This document shows, in pieces, positions 8,778 through 16,635 of a DNA stretch of 64,000 nucleotides (the stretch's first letter is position 1; the number at the start of each line of letters is the position of its first letter). A program made the translations under genes and the position numbers. The DNA is from Rheinheimera sp. SA_1 (lineage in GTDB: Bacteria > Pseudomonadota > Gammaproteobacteria > Enterobacterales > Alteromonadaceae), in assembly GCF_001669775.1 (NCBI RefSeq), contig NZ_LXWK01000011.1, positions 62,001-126,000 on the forward strand. Direction: 5' to 3'. A model generated the notes under the pieces. That model saw only the letters and a program-made list of their open reading frames with translations, had not been told where the DNA came from and did no database searches.

Positions 8778-9077
8778 ATGCAGAATAACCGATATAAATT
8801 GAGCAACTTAGCTCAAGTGCATTTACATAAAATCAAAGACTATAGCATTCAGAATTTTTCTGAATCACAGTGGCACAAATACAAAGAAGTTCTGTTATCC
8901 GGCTTTCAGATGTTAGCGGATAACCCTGGGTTAGGACGACCTTGCGCAGAGATTTACTTGAACGGATTCTACTTTCCAATTGGTAAACACGCAGCCTACT
9001 TCACAAAAGAAACCAATTTCATCTTGATCGTTGCCATATTAGGGCAGCCACAACTGCCACAAAATCACTTGCAATAG
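8778..9077 (+). CDS. type II toxin, RelE/ParE family
   Basis: Ninety-nine residues with the ParE/RelE fold pattern: KLSNLAQVHLHKIKDYS at the N-terminus, MLADNPGLGRPCAEI in the middle, and a C-terminal strand NFILIVAILG. ParE members poison gyrase and RelE members cleave mRNA on the ribosome. The GLGRP motif followed by a short basic stretch leans towards ParE, but the target cannot be told from sequence. It is translated 8 bp after the antitoxin stop with little ribosome site of its own, so translational coupling is likely. The ORF looks intact. Confidence 0.82.
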   Translation: MQNNRYKLSNLAQVHLHKIKDYSIQNFSESQWHKYKEVLLSGFQMLADNPGLGRPCAEIYLNGFYFPIGKHAAYFTKETNFILIVAILGQPQLPQNHLQ

Positions 9078-9135
9078 CATACTCATCACTTGCTGGCAGC
9101 TTATCTGCCTTGAGTAAATTCCGGTTAGCTTGTGG

Positions 9136-9452
9136 ATGTTTTTGGCAGCAAACGGCTATTTTTAAAAGCGTTTCGCCTATGGCGAGTTTCTTTCTTTTGC
9201 TTCGCCAAAAGTAAACTTTGGCCGCAAAGGGCCGGGATTAAAAAGCGTTTCGCCTTTGGCGAGTTTCTTTCTTTTGCTTCGCCAAAAGATAGAAACCAAA
9301 GAAAAGGCGACCCCTGATCGCTCGAAAGCCCGCAATAAAATCAACAGTTTGAGGCACCGACAAAACTCGCAGGTCGCTACCGTCGACCTGCTCAGACAGG
9401 TGTCGGCTTAAAACCTCAAACAGTCGATTTTAAAGCGGCTCGCTTTACGGGG
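9136..9452 (+). repeat. structured repeat family, copy B, with internal duplication
   Basis: Same orientation as copy A and almost identical from the GGCGACCCC core onward (only a few substitutions, e.g. in the GCCGACAA/TTGTCGGC stem, here ACCGACA/TGTCGGC). It is longer because the upstream hairpin module (AAAGCGTTTCGCC...CGCCAAAAG) occurs twice, at about 9165-9211 and 9241-9288, separated by CTTTGGCCGCAAAGGGCCGGG. The first hairpin lacks its 3' arm. It begins 59 bp after the toxin stop. Between its end and the next gene (9453-9641) I see only AT-rich sequence. Confidence 0.85.
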
Positions 9453-9641
9453 CTGAAATGCAAAAGCTTACTCGAGGATAATTCACTTTGAACGTGGAGC
9501 GGAAATTTAGTTTTATTTTGTTGTACCAACTTATCATTCCCATAAGAAATCATCGGGCAATAACGAACTTGATAGAATAATTCACCAGCATATACTAATT
9601 AAAGTTAAGCATAAAACCATCTATATCCTTTGCGACAACAT

Positions 9642-10124
9642 CTAACATTTTTTTTCTGACTGTTGAAGCACTACTGAATGATAAGAAAATTTTTTGCGCA
9701 ATTGATGGTAGTTCAACTGATAGCAACCTCCACTCAATATTGTCTCAATAGGATTATTGTAGCCTTTGAAAAATCCCAACAGTCCAGCGCGTTGCTTAAA
9801 AACTTCCGTTATAGATGCAGCAATATTTACAGCATCTTGATGATCGTTACAAAATTGTCGTAGAACAGTTTGATAATCAAATTCTTTAGCATGCCATCCA
9901 TGTTCTAAAGCAACATGCGTTTTAAACTCATTGATCTGCTCGAAGATAGAAGACAAGTGCCTAAAAATAATAGATACATCTACCTGAGAAATTAGCTTCA
10001 TATTCTGCTTATAGTTGCGCTCGTTTAAATCAAGTTTTTCTGTTGGCTTTGTGGTTTCCGCAACAATTTTTACAAATAAATTCTTAAACTGTTCCAATAC
10101 ATAATTCGGGTTATTCAATTCCAT
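9642..10124 (-). CDS. hypothetical protein, orphan
   Basis: Not recognised. A soluble protein of 160 residues with no signal peptide or membrane segment. It is predicted mostly helical, with an aromatic/His-rich middle (HGWHAKEFDYQTVLRQF) and a C-terminal LRKKFSYHSVVLQQSEKKC. A strong AGGTAGGGG site sits just before the ATG, which supports real translation. Base composition is clearly more AT-rich than the surrounding core genes, and it lies between structured repeat copies B and C beside a toxin-antitoxin pair, all signs of acquisition. The flanks (10125-10253) are AT-rich with nothing else visible. Confidence 0.6.
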   Translation of the reverse strand: MELNNPNYVLEQFKNLFVKIVAETTKPTEKLDLNERNYKQNMKLISQVDVSIIFRHLSSIFEQINEFKTHVALEHGWHAKEFDYQTVLRQFCNDHQDAVNIAASITEVFKQRAGLLGFFKGYNNPIETILSGGCYQLNYHQLRKKFSYHSVVLQQSEKKC

Positions 10125-10253
10125 TTACCCCTACCTTTCACCTACTAAAACCATTAATTGTAAAATATTAGCAATAATATCTAATTGGGCATATAAAATT
10201 TAGCCGCGAATGCAAGCTATCGGCAAAAAAATACACGTCCAGCCGCTTTTCCT

Positions 10254-10458
10254 CCCCGTAAAGCGAGCCGGTGGTTTGGCCGGTTTTGAGGTTTTAAAAC
10301 TGCGCACTGTCTGAGCGATTTGACGTTAGCAAATCGCGAGTTTGCGCAGTTGCCTCAAAATCGAGCCAAACTTCCGGGCTTTCGAGCGATCAGGGGTCGC
10401 CTTTTGTTGGTTACTTATTTTGGCGAAGCAAAATAAGTAACTCGCCGGAGGCGAAACC
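10254..10458 (-). repeat. structured repeat family, copy C, inverted relative to A and B
   Basis: On the minus strand this copy keeps the constant parts of copies A and B (CTTCGC loop, ACCCCTGATCGCTCGAAAGC, CTCAGACAG, GGCTCGCTTTACGGGG), while the hairpin arms have different but still complementary sequence. Stems in plus coordinates: GTTACTTATTTTG (10410-10422) with its complement 10429-10441; GCGATTTG/CAAATCGC (10315/10330) closed by ACGTTAG (CTAACGT on the element strand); AACTGCGCA/TGCGCAGTT (10298/10343); TTTTGAGG/CCTCAAAA (10284/10353); GTTTGGC/GCCAAAC (10274/10365). Compensatory change on this scale indicates selection on structure. The remaining 10459-10630 leads into the transporter gene and holds only small inverted repeats. 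Confidence 0.85.
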
Positions 10459-10630
10459 CATGCCATGCCATCGGCATGAAAAAAATCTAAATAAAACGGC
10501 AGATGGCGCAGCCATGCAAAACGTCTGTACCCAGACGCCCAAAAAGCGCCTTTGCTCTGTCGCGCCAGACAAGCTAAACTCCCGCCACTTTCCCAGCCGG
10601 AAACCCGGCCCCCAGCAAACTGCAGTGCAA

Positions 10631-11509
10631 ATGCCAATAAAAACACCATTCAACACAACCATCAAACCGCTCTACGCTGCGGCACTGCTGCTATTACTGG
10701 CTGAAGCCTGTTTCGCCGGCATCGGTGCTTTAGTGAAACTCACCAGCGCCAGTGCCAGCGAAGCACAGGTGGTGTTTTTTCGTAACTTTTTTGCCTTGTT
10801 GGTGATGTTGCCGTGGATTATTAGTCAGGGGGTGCAGATTTTAAAAACCAAACGTTGGTATTTGCATTTAAGCCGCGCTACCACCGGCATTATTTCGATG
10901 TACTGTTTTTTTTATGTGATTAGTCAGTTGCCACTGGCGCAGGCGATGCTGGTGTTGTTGCTGTCGCCTTTTGTGGTGCCGATTATTGCGCGGTTTTGGC
11001 TGAATGAACGGCCAAGCCGCTTGACGTTGTTTGCGATTGTGCTGGGGTTTGTTGGGGTCTTTATCGCCATTCCACTCGGTGGGCAAGCCAGTAGCCTGGT
11101 TATTTTATTGCTGGGGTTATTGTCAGCGGTGCTGGTGGCGGTGACCAAAACCACCATTCGATATATGTCGGATACCGAGCCTGCCGCGCGTACGGTGTTT
11201 TATTTCTCGTTGCTGACCGCCATTATTTCGTTTGTACCGGTGCCGTTTTATTGGAATCCGTTGCCTGCGGTGGCCTGGTGGGCTTTTGTCGGGATGGGCG
11301 TGTTGGCTGCTGTTGGTCAGATGGCGATGACTAAAGCCTATGCATTGGCGCCAGCCAGTGATATCGGTATGTGGACTTACAGCAGTATTATTTTTGCTGG
11401 TTTATTTGGGTATGTGTTCTGGCAAGAGCCGGTGACGATGGCCTGGTTTGGCGGAGTGGTGATTATTTTTTACGCTGGTTATATTACTTCTAGACAAAGA
11501 TTGTTATGA
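10631..11509 (+). CDS. EamA/DMT-family transporter
   Basis: Inner-membrane permease of 292 residues with about ten hydrophobic helices, arranged as two EamA repeats (about 12-145 and 155-285). DMT-family proteins export or import small metabolites, and the substrate cannot be read from sequence. The frame is open for 57 more codons upstream, but that segment is basic, partly derived from repeat copy C, and lacks a membrane character; the ATG at 10631 gives a normal family length (MPIKTPFN...). No strong ribosome site is visible at this ATG. It converges on the ABC permease gene across a hairpin at 11519-11554. Confidence 0.82.
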   Translation: MPIKTPFNTTIKPLYAAALLLLLAEACFAGIGALVKLTSASASEAQVVFFRNFFALLVMLPWIISQGVQILKTKRWYLHLSRATTGIISMYCFFYVISQLPLAQAMLVLLLSPFVVPIIARFWLNERPSRLTLFAIVLGFVGVFIAIPLGGQASSLVILLLGLLSAVLVAVTKTTIRYMSDTEPAARTVFYFSLLTAIISFVPVPFYWNPLPAVAWWAFVGMGVLAAVGQMAMTKAYALAPASDIGMWTYSSIIFAGLFGYVFWQEPVTMAWFGGVVIIFYAGYITSRQRLL

Positions 11510-11518
11510 GTCGATGTT

Positions 11519-11554
11519 GCCGCAGTAGTAGGTAGTTCACCCCACTGCTGCGGC
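11519..11554. terminator. hairpin between convergent transporter genes, probable bidirectional terminator
   Basis: GCCGCAGTAGT (11519-11529) pairs with ACTGCTGCGGC (11544-11554), 11 bp with one G-U pair and a 14-nt loop. It lies between the stop codons of the EamA gene and the convergent ABC permease. A T-rich but interrupted stretch follows on the plus strand. Confidence 0.5.
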
Positions 11555-11589
11555 CAATTCTTACTTCATTTAATCGTCAATCATTCGAA

Positions 11590-12804
11590 TTAAACACTTC
11601 GCGTGGCAGTAGCCGGTGAAATCGCCGCCGCTTTACGCGCCGGATAAAACACCGCCAGCTGCCCCACCAGATATAACGCCAGCACCCCAAACACCAGCAG
11701 CTGCGGCTGTAACGGTGCCAGTTCAAATTTACTGACTAACCAAATATTCAAACCAACGGCCGCAATAGCTCCAATCGTCACACCCAAAGTGCTAATCAGG
11801 AAGTTTTCCAGCATAAAATAACGCATTACCTGTAACTGCGTTGCCCCCAAGGCACGGCGGGTGCCGATTTGACGACGACGGCGGTTGATGCTGAACATCG
11901 CAAGACCAACAATGCCAAAGGCGGTGATCAAGGTCAGGATCACAATCACCAGCAACAGAATTTTATTCAACGCATTGTGACTGCGGTAACTATCCTCGCG
12001 GGTGTCTTCCAGACTGGTGACGTTGCGGATAATGCGGTTTTTATTCGATTCCGCCAGCGCTTTTTCGATGATTGGCATCAGCTCATCGCGTCGGCCCGGC
12101 TCAGTGCGGATCATATAACGACCGTTGCGGTTTTCCATCTGAAACGGCACCAGCATGCTACGTTCCACACCGTCCCAGCCATTCCACGGTGCTTGCAATG
12201 TTTTGACAATACCGCTGATTTGAATCGCTTCGTTCTGGTTGATGTAGACAGTCTTGCCAAGTGCAGTCTGATAAGCCCCCGGATACAAGGCTTCAGCCAT
12301 TGCCTGACTGACAATAGCGCGCGCTGGCCAGCTCACTGAAGCTGCTGGTCGCCACTCGATATCGGTCAACTGAAAGTTTTCACCGGCAATCAGCTCTAAC
12401 CCCAGCGTATTGATACCGTGGTCGTCGACCATATACACCGCCACGCCAATATCGTCTTCCCCTTCACCGGCTTTGTGTTGCAAGCCCATTGACCAGCCAC
12501 CGCCACTGAGCGGAATAGCATTGATCTGCGTAGCATCGACTACACCAGGAATGCCGCGGATCAGCCGCAAATCATCGGCCAGCGCCGCTTCATGATTGTA
12601 GTTCTGACCAAACACGGTATTGCTTAGATAAAATAGATTCGCTTCATCCAGACCACTTGGCCTGGCCATTTGGCTACTACGTTGTTGCATCATAAAAATG
12701 GCATTGACCATGATGCTGAGCGTTAATGCAATTTGCAGTGCAATCAGAATTGCCCCGACTTTTTGCCGTAATAAGGCTCGAAAAATTGGACCTAATTCAA
12801 ACAT
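11590..12804 (-). CDS. ABC transporter permease, MacB/FtsX type (second permease)
   Basis: Permease of 404 residues: N-terminal membrane helix (about 15-37), large periplasmic MacB-PCD-like domain, then three C-terminal helices with the FtsX pattern (ILLLVIVILTLITAFGIVGL, then RRRQIGTRRALGATQLQVMRY). The RRALGA motif is the cytoplasmic coupling signature of the family. It starts 10 bp after the preceding permease gene and closes a four-gene operon (adaptor, ATPase, two permeases). MacB-like exporters extrude macrolides, peptides or lipoproteins; no substrate evidence here. Confidence 0.88.
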   Translation of the reverse strand: MFELGPIFRALLRQKVGAILIALQIALTLSIMVNAIFMMQQRSSQMARPSGLDEANLFYLSNTVFGQNYNHEAALADDLRLIRGIPGVVDATQINAIPLSGGGWSMGLQHKAGEGEDDIGVAVYMVDDHGINTLGLELIAGENFQLTDIEWRPAASVSWPARAIVSQAMAEALYPGAYQTALGKTVYINQNEAIQISGIVKTLQAPWNGWDGVERSMLVPFQMENRNGRYMIRTEPGRRDELMPIIEKALAESNKNRIIRNVTSLEDTREDSYRSHNALNKILLLVIVILTLITAFGIVGLAMFSINRRRRQIGTRRALGATQLQVMRYFMLENFLISTLGVTIGAIAAVGLNIWLVSKFELAPLQPQLLVFGVLALYLVGQLAVFYPARKAAAISPATATRSV

Positions 12805-12814
12805 TTCAAGCTCC

Positions 12815-14125
12815 TTATTGGCTTTTTAGCTGTTGTGACGGTTGCACTGTGCACGCGCGCCATGTTGGATACAAACCCGCCAGTAAACTGGAGACTAGCG
12901 CCAGCAACATCGCCAGGCCCACCATCGCCAGATCCAGCTCAGCCAACCCTTTCATTTCATCGCCGTACAACAGCTGCACGCCCTGTAAACCAAGCCAGGC
13001 AAATACCAGCCCCAGCAAGCCACCGGCAATGCCGATACAACCGGCTTCGGTCAGATACTGGGTAAATAAGTCCTGCCGACTGGCACCAAGCGCCTGCCGT
13101 AAGCCAATTTGCGGTGCCTTACTTAAGAATTTCGCTAATAACAAACCAATAGTGTTCAGCAGACAAACCAGTAAAAACATCAGTGACATCACCATCATCA
13201 GGCTGGCGTCCTGCGCCACCACTTGCTGATTTTCCATCCACTGCATCACGTCACTCAGCCGGTTATTGATTGGCCGTTCAAACCGGCCCAGTTTTTTCTG
13301 CTCGGTGACATAAGCATTTAAAAACGTCAGATAATCTTCTTTTTCCTGTTCAGTACGAAGCTCGGCCCAAAATTGCGTCCAGACACATTCTGAATTTAAG
13401 AATGCTTCGTAACCTTCACCACTAGGTTTCCAGCAATTGGTATTGCCATTACGGTTAATTTTCGGCTGCGATAGTAAACTAAAGGGTATAAATAACTCTT
13501 CGGCTTCGTTAAATGCGCCGGTGGTCACATCATAAAATCTTGGACGCGGTAACCAGTTGGCAATAACCCCTACCACCTGAAAATAATCACCGGCTAGTTT
13601 TACTTTTTCGCCGACCGAATCACGACCACCGAATAACCGCTCGTTCAGGCTTTGGCTTAGCACCACCACCTGCTGCATCGATTCATCGGCAGCACGATCC
13701 CAGCTACCGCCAAATAAAAACGGCACGTCAAACATCGCGAAAAAATCGGCAGAATTGGCCCGGCCAGAGACCTGAAACGGCAAACTGTCTTTGCCCTCTG
13801 GCTCTACGACCGCGCCCATTTGCGCCTGCACCACTTGCCGATAGGCTTTGTTGGCGGCCCAAAGTGCAGTGGCATCCCGATAGGTCAACTGATCCGGTGG
13901 ATCGCCGTTATCGTTGGCCGGTTGATGCGGATCCCAGTTATCGAGCTGCACATAAAACAGCTGCTCACTTTTGGTTGGAATAGGGTTGGCAGACATCAGA
14001 TAGTTGACGGTGACCGTGGTCATGGCAGCACCGATACCCAAGCCAATCGCCAACACCATCAGCAGACTTAAGCCATAGCTTTGCCGGATACTGAGCCAGG
14101 CTAAACGCAAGTAGTATGCAAACAT
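12815..14125 (-). CDS. ABC transporter permease, MacB/FtsX type (first permease)
   Basis: Permease of 436 residues with an N-terminal helix (LSLLMVLAIGLGIGAAMTTV), a periplasmic domain of about 260 residues, and three C-terminal helices. The family coupling motif GLRQALGASRQDLF sits between the first and second of these. It begins two bases after the ATPase gene, so translation is probably coupled. It presumably pairs with the other permease (11590-12804) as a heterodimer around the LolD-like ATPase. Substrate unknown. Confidence 0.88.
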   Translation of the reverse strand: MFAYYLRLAWLSIRQSYGLSLLMVLAIGLGIGAAMTTVTVNYLMSANPIPTKSEQLFYVQLDNWDPHQPANDNGDPPDQLTYRDATALWAANKAYRQVVQAQMGAVVEPEGKDSLPFQVSGRANSADFFAMFDVPFLFGGSWDRAADESMQQVVVLSQSLNERLFGGRDSVGEKVKLAGDYFQVVGVIANWLPRPRFYDVTTGAFNEAEELFIPFSLLSQPKINRNGNTNCWKPSGEGYEAFLNSECVWTQFWAELRTEQEKEDYLTFLNAYVTEQKKLGRFERPINNRLSDVMQWMENQQVVAQDASLMMVMSLMFLLVCLLNTIGLLLAKFLSKAPQIGLRQALGASRQDLFTQYLTEAGCIGIAGGLLGLVFAWLGLQGVQLLYGDEMKGLAELDLAMVGLAMLLALVSSLLAGLYPTWRACTVQPSQQLKSQ

Positions 14126-14127
14126 GG

Positions 14128-14883
14128 TCAGACTCCTGCGACTTTAGCGCTGTGCTCAGCCGAGACTGGTGACACAATATGCAAAGGCTCGTGATGCAGT
14201 GTCTCGTGCATCGCAGCAGTGAGTTCAGATACCCGGCCATCTTTAATCAGAATTTGCCGTTTGGCACGCTGTGCCAGACCATGATCGTGCGTCACCATAA
14301 TGATGGTGGTGCCCTGGCGGTTAATATCCTCCAGCAGCGCCATCACACTCTGCGCCATCTGACTGTCAAGGTTACCAGTTGGCTCATCCGCCAGTAAAAA
14401 CCTGGGGCTGGTGGCAAGCGCCCGGGCAATCGCCACCCGTTGTTGTTGACCACCGGACAGCTGACTTGGCAAATGTTTCATTCTTGACGCAAGCCCCACC
14501 AGTTCCAGCTGTTGTTCAATACGGCGTTTTCGCTCTTTGGCGTCAAAACCGCGATAGCGCAGCGGTACATCAACGTTGTCGAATAGGTTCAGCTCTGGAA
14601 TTAAATTAAAGCTCTGGAAAATAAAGCCTATTTTCTGATTCCGCATTTTTGAGCGCTGGCTGTCGGTTTGTTGATTGACGTTTTCGCCATCCAGTAAAAA
14701 TAAACCTGAGCTGGCCACTTCCAATAAACCGGCGATATTTAAAAAGGTGGTTTTACCCGAACCCGATGGGCCGGTGACACTGACAAAATCACCTTCCTGC
14801 ACTTCCAAATCCACCTCACGCAGCGCATGGGTTGACACTTCACCGGTATGAAAAACTTTGCCTAACTGTTTCATTAGCAACAT
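14128..14883 (-). CDS. ABC transporter ATP-binding protein, LolD/MacB type
   Basis: Cytoplasmic ATPase of 251 residues that powers the adjacent permeases. Walker A is GPSGSGKTT (about residue 39), the Q-loop lies in FIFQSFNLIPELN, the signature is LSGGQQQRVAIARAL, Walker B is FLLADEPTGNLD, and the switch histidine is in MVTHDHGLA. The roughly 30 residues beyond the usual end of the domain (AAMHETLHHEPLHIVSP...) are a His-rich tail not typical of LolD. It lies between the membrane-fusion adaptor gene and the permeases. Confidence 0.93.
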   Translation of the reverse strand: MLLMKQLGKVFHTGEVSTHALREVDLEVQEGDFVSVTGPSGSGKTTFLNIAGLLEVASSGLFLLDGENVNQQTDSQRSKMRNQKIGFIFQSFNLIPELNLFDNVDVPLRYRGFDAKERKRRIEQQLELVGLASRMKHLPSQLSGGQQQRVAIARALATSPRFLLADEPTGNLDSQMAQSVMALLEDINRQGTTIIMVTHDHGLAQRAKRQILIKDGRVSELTAAMHETLHHEPLHIVSPVSAEHSAKVAGV

Positions 14884-14932
14884 AAAATAGTCCTCAGGGC
14901 GGCAATGGGCCGCTGTTGTTGATTTAACTGAA

Positions 14933-16216
14933 TTAGTGATTTAACTGGATTTGTTGAGCGCCGTTAAACATATCGGTGCCGGAAATAATGATTTGATCGC
15001 CTTCGGCTAAGCCGCTCAGCACTTCCACCGCTGACAAACTGCGGGCGCCGATGGAGATGGGAGTTTTCACCGCCAGGCCATTTTTAACGATGTAAGCAAA
15101 CTGGCCGTTGGAGCTTTCCAGGAACTGGCCCCGTGAAACCTGCAATACTGCATCGCGTTGCTCCAGTAAAATCCGGCTGGCGAGCCGCTGGTTCTGACGA
15201 AGTCCTGGCGGTGAGGCTTTTTCAAAGCGCACCCGACCAGTCACCTGATTGTCGACAATTTCTGGTGACACGCTGACTAACCGCGCCGGATAGGTTTGTT
15301 GATCCAGCGTGATATCAGCCGGCATGCCAATGGCGAGGTCGTCGGCGTAGTTTTCCGGGATGGCAATTTCGACTTCAAACTGAGTTAAATCGACCACTGA
15401 CAACAGCAGCTGATTTTTGGTTAAGTAGGTTTTATTGTCGGTCGCCAGATTGCCGATGATGCCATCGACCGGCGATTTCACTTGCAGTGCGTCCACCTGA
15501 CGGCTTAAATTTGCCACCAACAAGGTCTGGCGTTGTAATTCTTGTTGCAGCGCGGTCGATTCAAACTCCAGGCTTTCCTTATTCAGCACCGCATCTTTTA
15601 CTGCGTGTTGATGCTGCAATGAAGCATTATTCAAATCATCACCGGCTTTTTCATAATCAATCTGGCTAATGGCTTTAACGCTATAACCTTGTTCGGCACG
15701 GCGTTTTTCACGCTCAGCGGTAGTGAGCGCCACCTTGGCCAAATCAACCGCTTTTTGGTCGATTAGCTGTTGTTTACGCGATTGGATGATTTGCCGCTCC
15801 AAGCCAGTGCTCAGGCTATTCAGCGTGGCTTGTTCCTGTTTAAGCTTGCTATCAAGTTCCGGACTATCAATGGCGGCAATCACGTCACCTTTTTTCACCT
15901 GGGTACCGGCTTCAGCAAAAAAACTGACGGTGCCGTCGGCTGAGGCATAAAGTTTTGGACTCACCGCCGCCACCACTTTGCCCTGCACCGACACATCCCG
16001 GACAAAAGGCGCAGTTTTGACGCTATCCAGCCGCACCCGGGCCATTGACACCGACATGTCAGATTGCTGCCAGTTGGACAGCAATGGCGTTACTTGCCAT
16101 AACAGCAAGGCTGCCACAGCGACAATCATTGCCAACATGATGATTTTTTTCGACTTTAACGGTTTGGTATTTCGGATTTCATCCTGAGCACTAGGCTCGG
16201 CAATTTTTATAGACAC
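14933..16216 (-). CDS. HlyD/RND-type periplasmic adaptor subunit of the ABC efflux system
   Basis: Membrane-fusion protein of 427 residues: cytoplasmic N-terminal tail, one membrane helix (about 26-44, IIMLAMIVAVAALLLW), lipoyl-like half motif, a long coiled-coil hairpin (about 100-250, rich in Gln/Leu/Glu), second lipoyl half (VKSPVDGIIGNL), beta-barrel and C-terminal domain. It would bridge the ABC permeases to an outer-membrane channel such as TolC. A GTG start at 16216 is chosen because GGAG lies seven bases before it; an ATG six codons upstream (16234) has AGGA directly adjacent and is less likely. First gene of the efflux operon; a palindrome lies 73 bp upstream. Confidence 0.88.
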   Translation of the reverse strand: MSIKIAEPSAQDEIRNTKPLKSKKIIMLAMIVAVAALLLWQVTPLLSNWQQSDMSVSMARVRLDSVKTAPFVRDVSVQGKVVAAVSPKLYASADGTVSFFAEAGTQVKKGDVIAAIDSPELDSKLKQEQATLNSLSTGLERQIIQSRKQQLIDQKAVDLAKVALTTAEREKRRAEQGYSVKAISQIDYEKAGDDLNNASLQHQHAVKDAVLNKESLEFESTALQQELQRQTLLVANLSRQVDALQVKSPVDGIIGNLATDNKTYLTKNQLLLSVVDLTQFEVEIAIPENYADDLAIGMPADITLDQQTYPARLVSVSPEIVDNQVTGRVRFEKASPPGLRQNQRLASRILLEQRDAVLQVSRGQFLESSNGQFAYIVKNGLAVKTPISIGARSLSAVEVLSGLAEGDQIIISGTDMFNGAQQIQLNH

Positions 16217-16288
16217 GGTGCATCTCCAATTCATTCCTGCAAACTCAGTCGCAGTGACTTTGGAAATGGTTTAGGAAAATCTGAAATT

Positions 16289-16315
16289 ATTTTTGGTCAG
16301 CACTAAACCAAAAAT
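16289..16315 (-). promoter_or_regulatory. palindrome upstream of the ABC efflux operon, candidate operator
   Basis: Perfect 9-bp inverted repeat ATTTTTGGT / ACCAAAAAT with a 9-nt spacer, 73 bp before the adaptor start, in the right place for a dimeric regulator. No regulator gene is adjacent, so the binding protein is unknown. Confidence 0.4.
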
Positions 16316-16378
16316 ACAGGCGCTAGATAGGCAATTGAATTAAAACAATAATTTATGAGAACAGTATTTATTAGCGCC

Positions 16379-16422
16379 AAAAAAAATCCCCAATCACAAC
16401 AGAGGCATGATCAGGGATTGGG
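16379..16422 (-). terminator. intrinsic terminator on the minus strand, with no assigned gene
   Basis: Read on the minus strand: CCCAATC (16422-16416), a 20-nt loop, GATTGGG (16395-16389), then one G, one A and eight T (16386-16379). It lies upstream of, not downstream of, the efflux operon, so it terminates something started between here and miaB. Confidence 0.65.
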
Positions 16423-16550
16423 AAGTCGTTGTAGCAACTTCATCCAGTGTAGTTCAGCAAAATCAGCTTGCAGGTTAATTAGTCTTTTCTGAACTAAAAA
16501 ATTCAACCATGCACTTACTGATACTTACCAACCGCAGCGGTGCTAAAAAG
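16379..16550 (-). ncRNA. candidate small RNA between the efflux operon and miaB
   Basis: On the minus strand an extended -10 box TGCTATAGC (16565 down to 16557) is followed, about 130 bases on, by an intrinsic terminator that belongs to no known gene. The implied transcript of about 170 nt has a long-range pairing AGTTCAG / CTGAACT and no convincing ORF (only a ten-codon frame near its end). It could be an independent sRNA, an attenuated leader of the efflux operon, or an end for antisense miaB transcripts. No match to a known RNA was recognised. Confidence 0.35.
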
Positions 16551-16635
16551 TCGCTGGCTATAGCACTTCAGCCATGGCTCGGGTAAAATGCCAGCCCTTT
16601 TGTAGTTGACGACTTTATACAGGCAAGAAAATACC

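Noticed and set aside
10460-10630. 57-codon N-terminal extension of the EamA transporter
   Set aside because: Basic, non-hydrophobic, begins beside repeat copy C, and exceeds normal family length.
16388-16470. Ten-codon frame (MKLLQRLPNP) in the candidate small RNA
   Set aside because: No ribosome site at proper spacing and it overlaps the terminator stem; too weak to list as a leader peptide.
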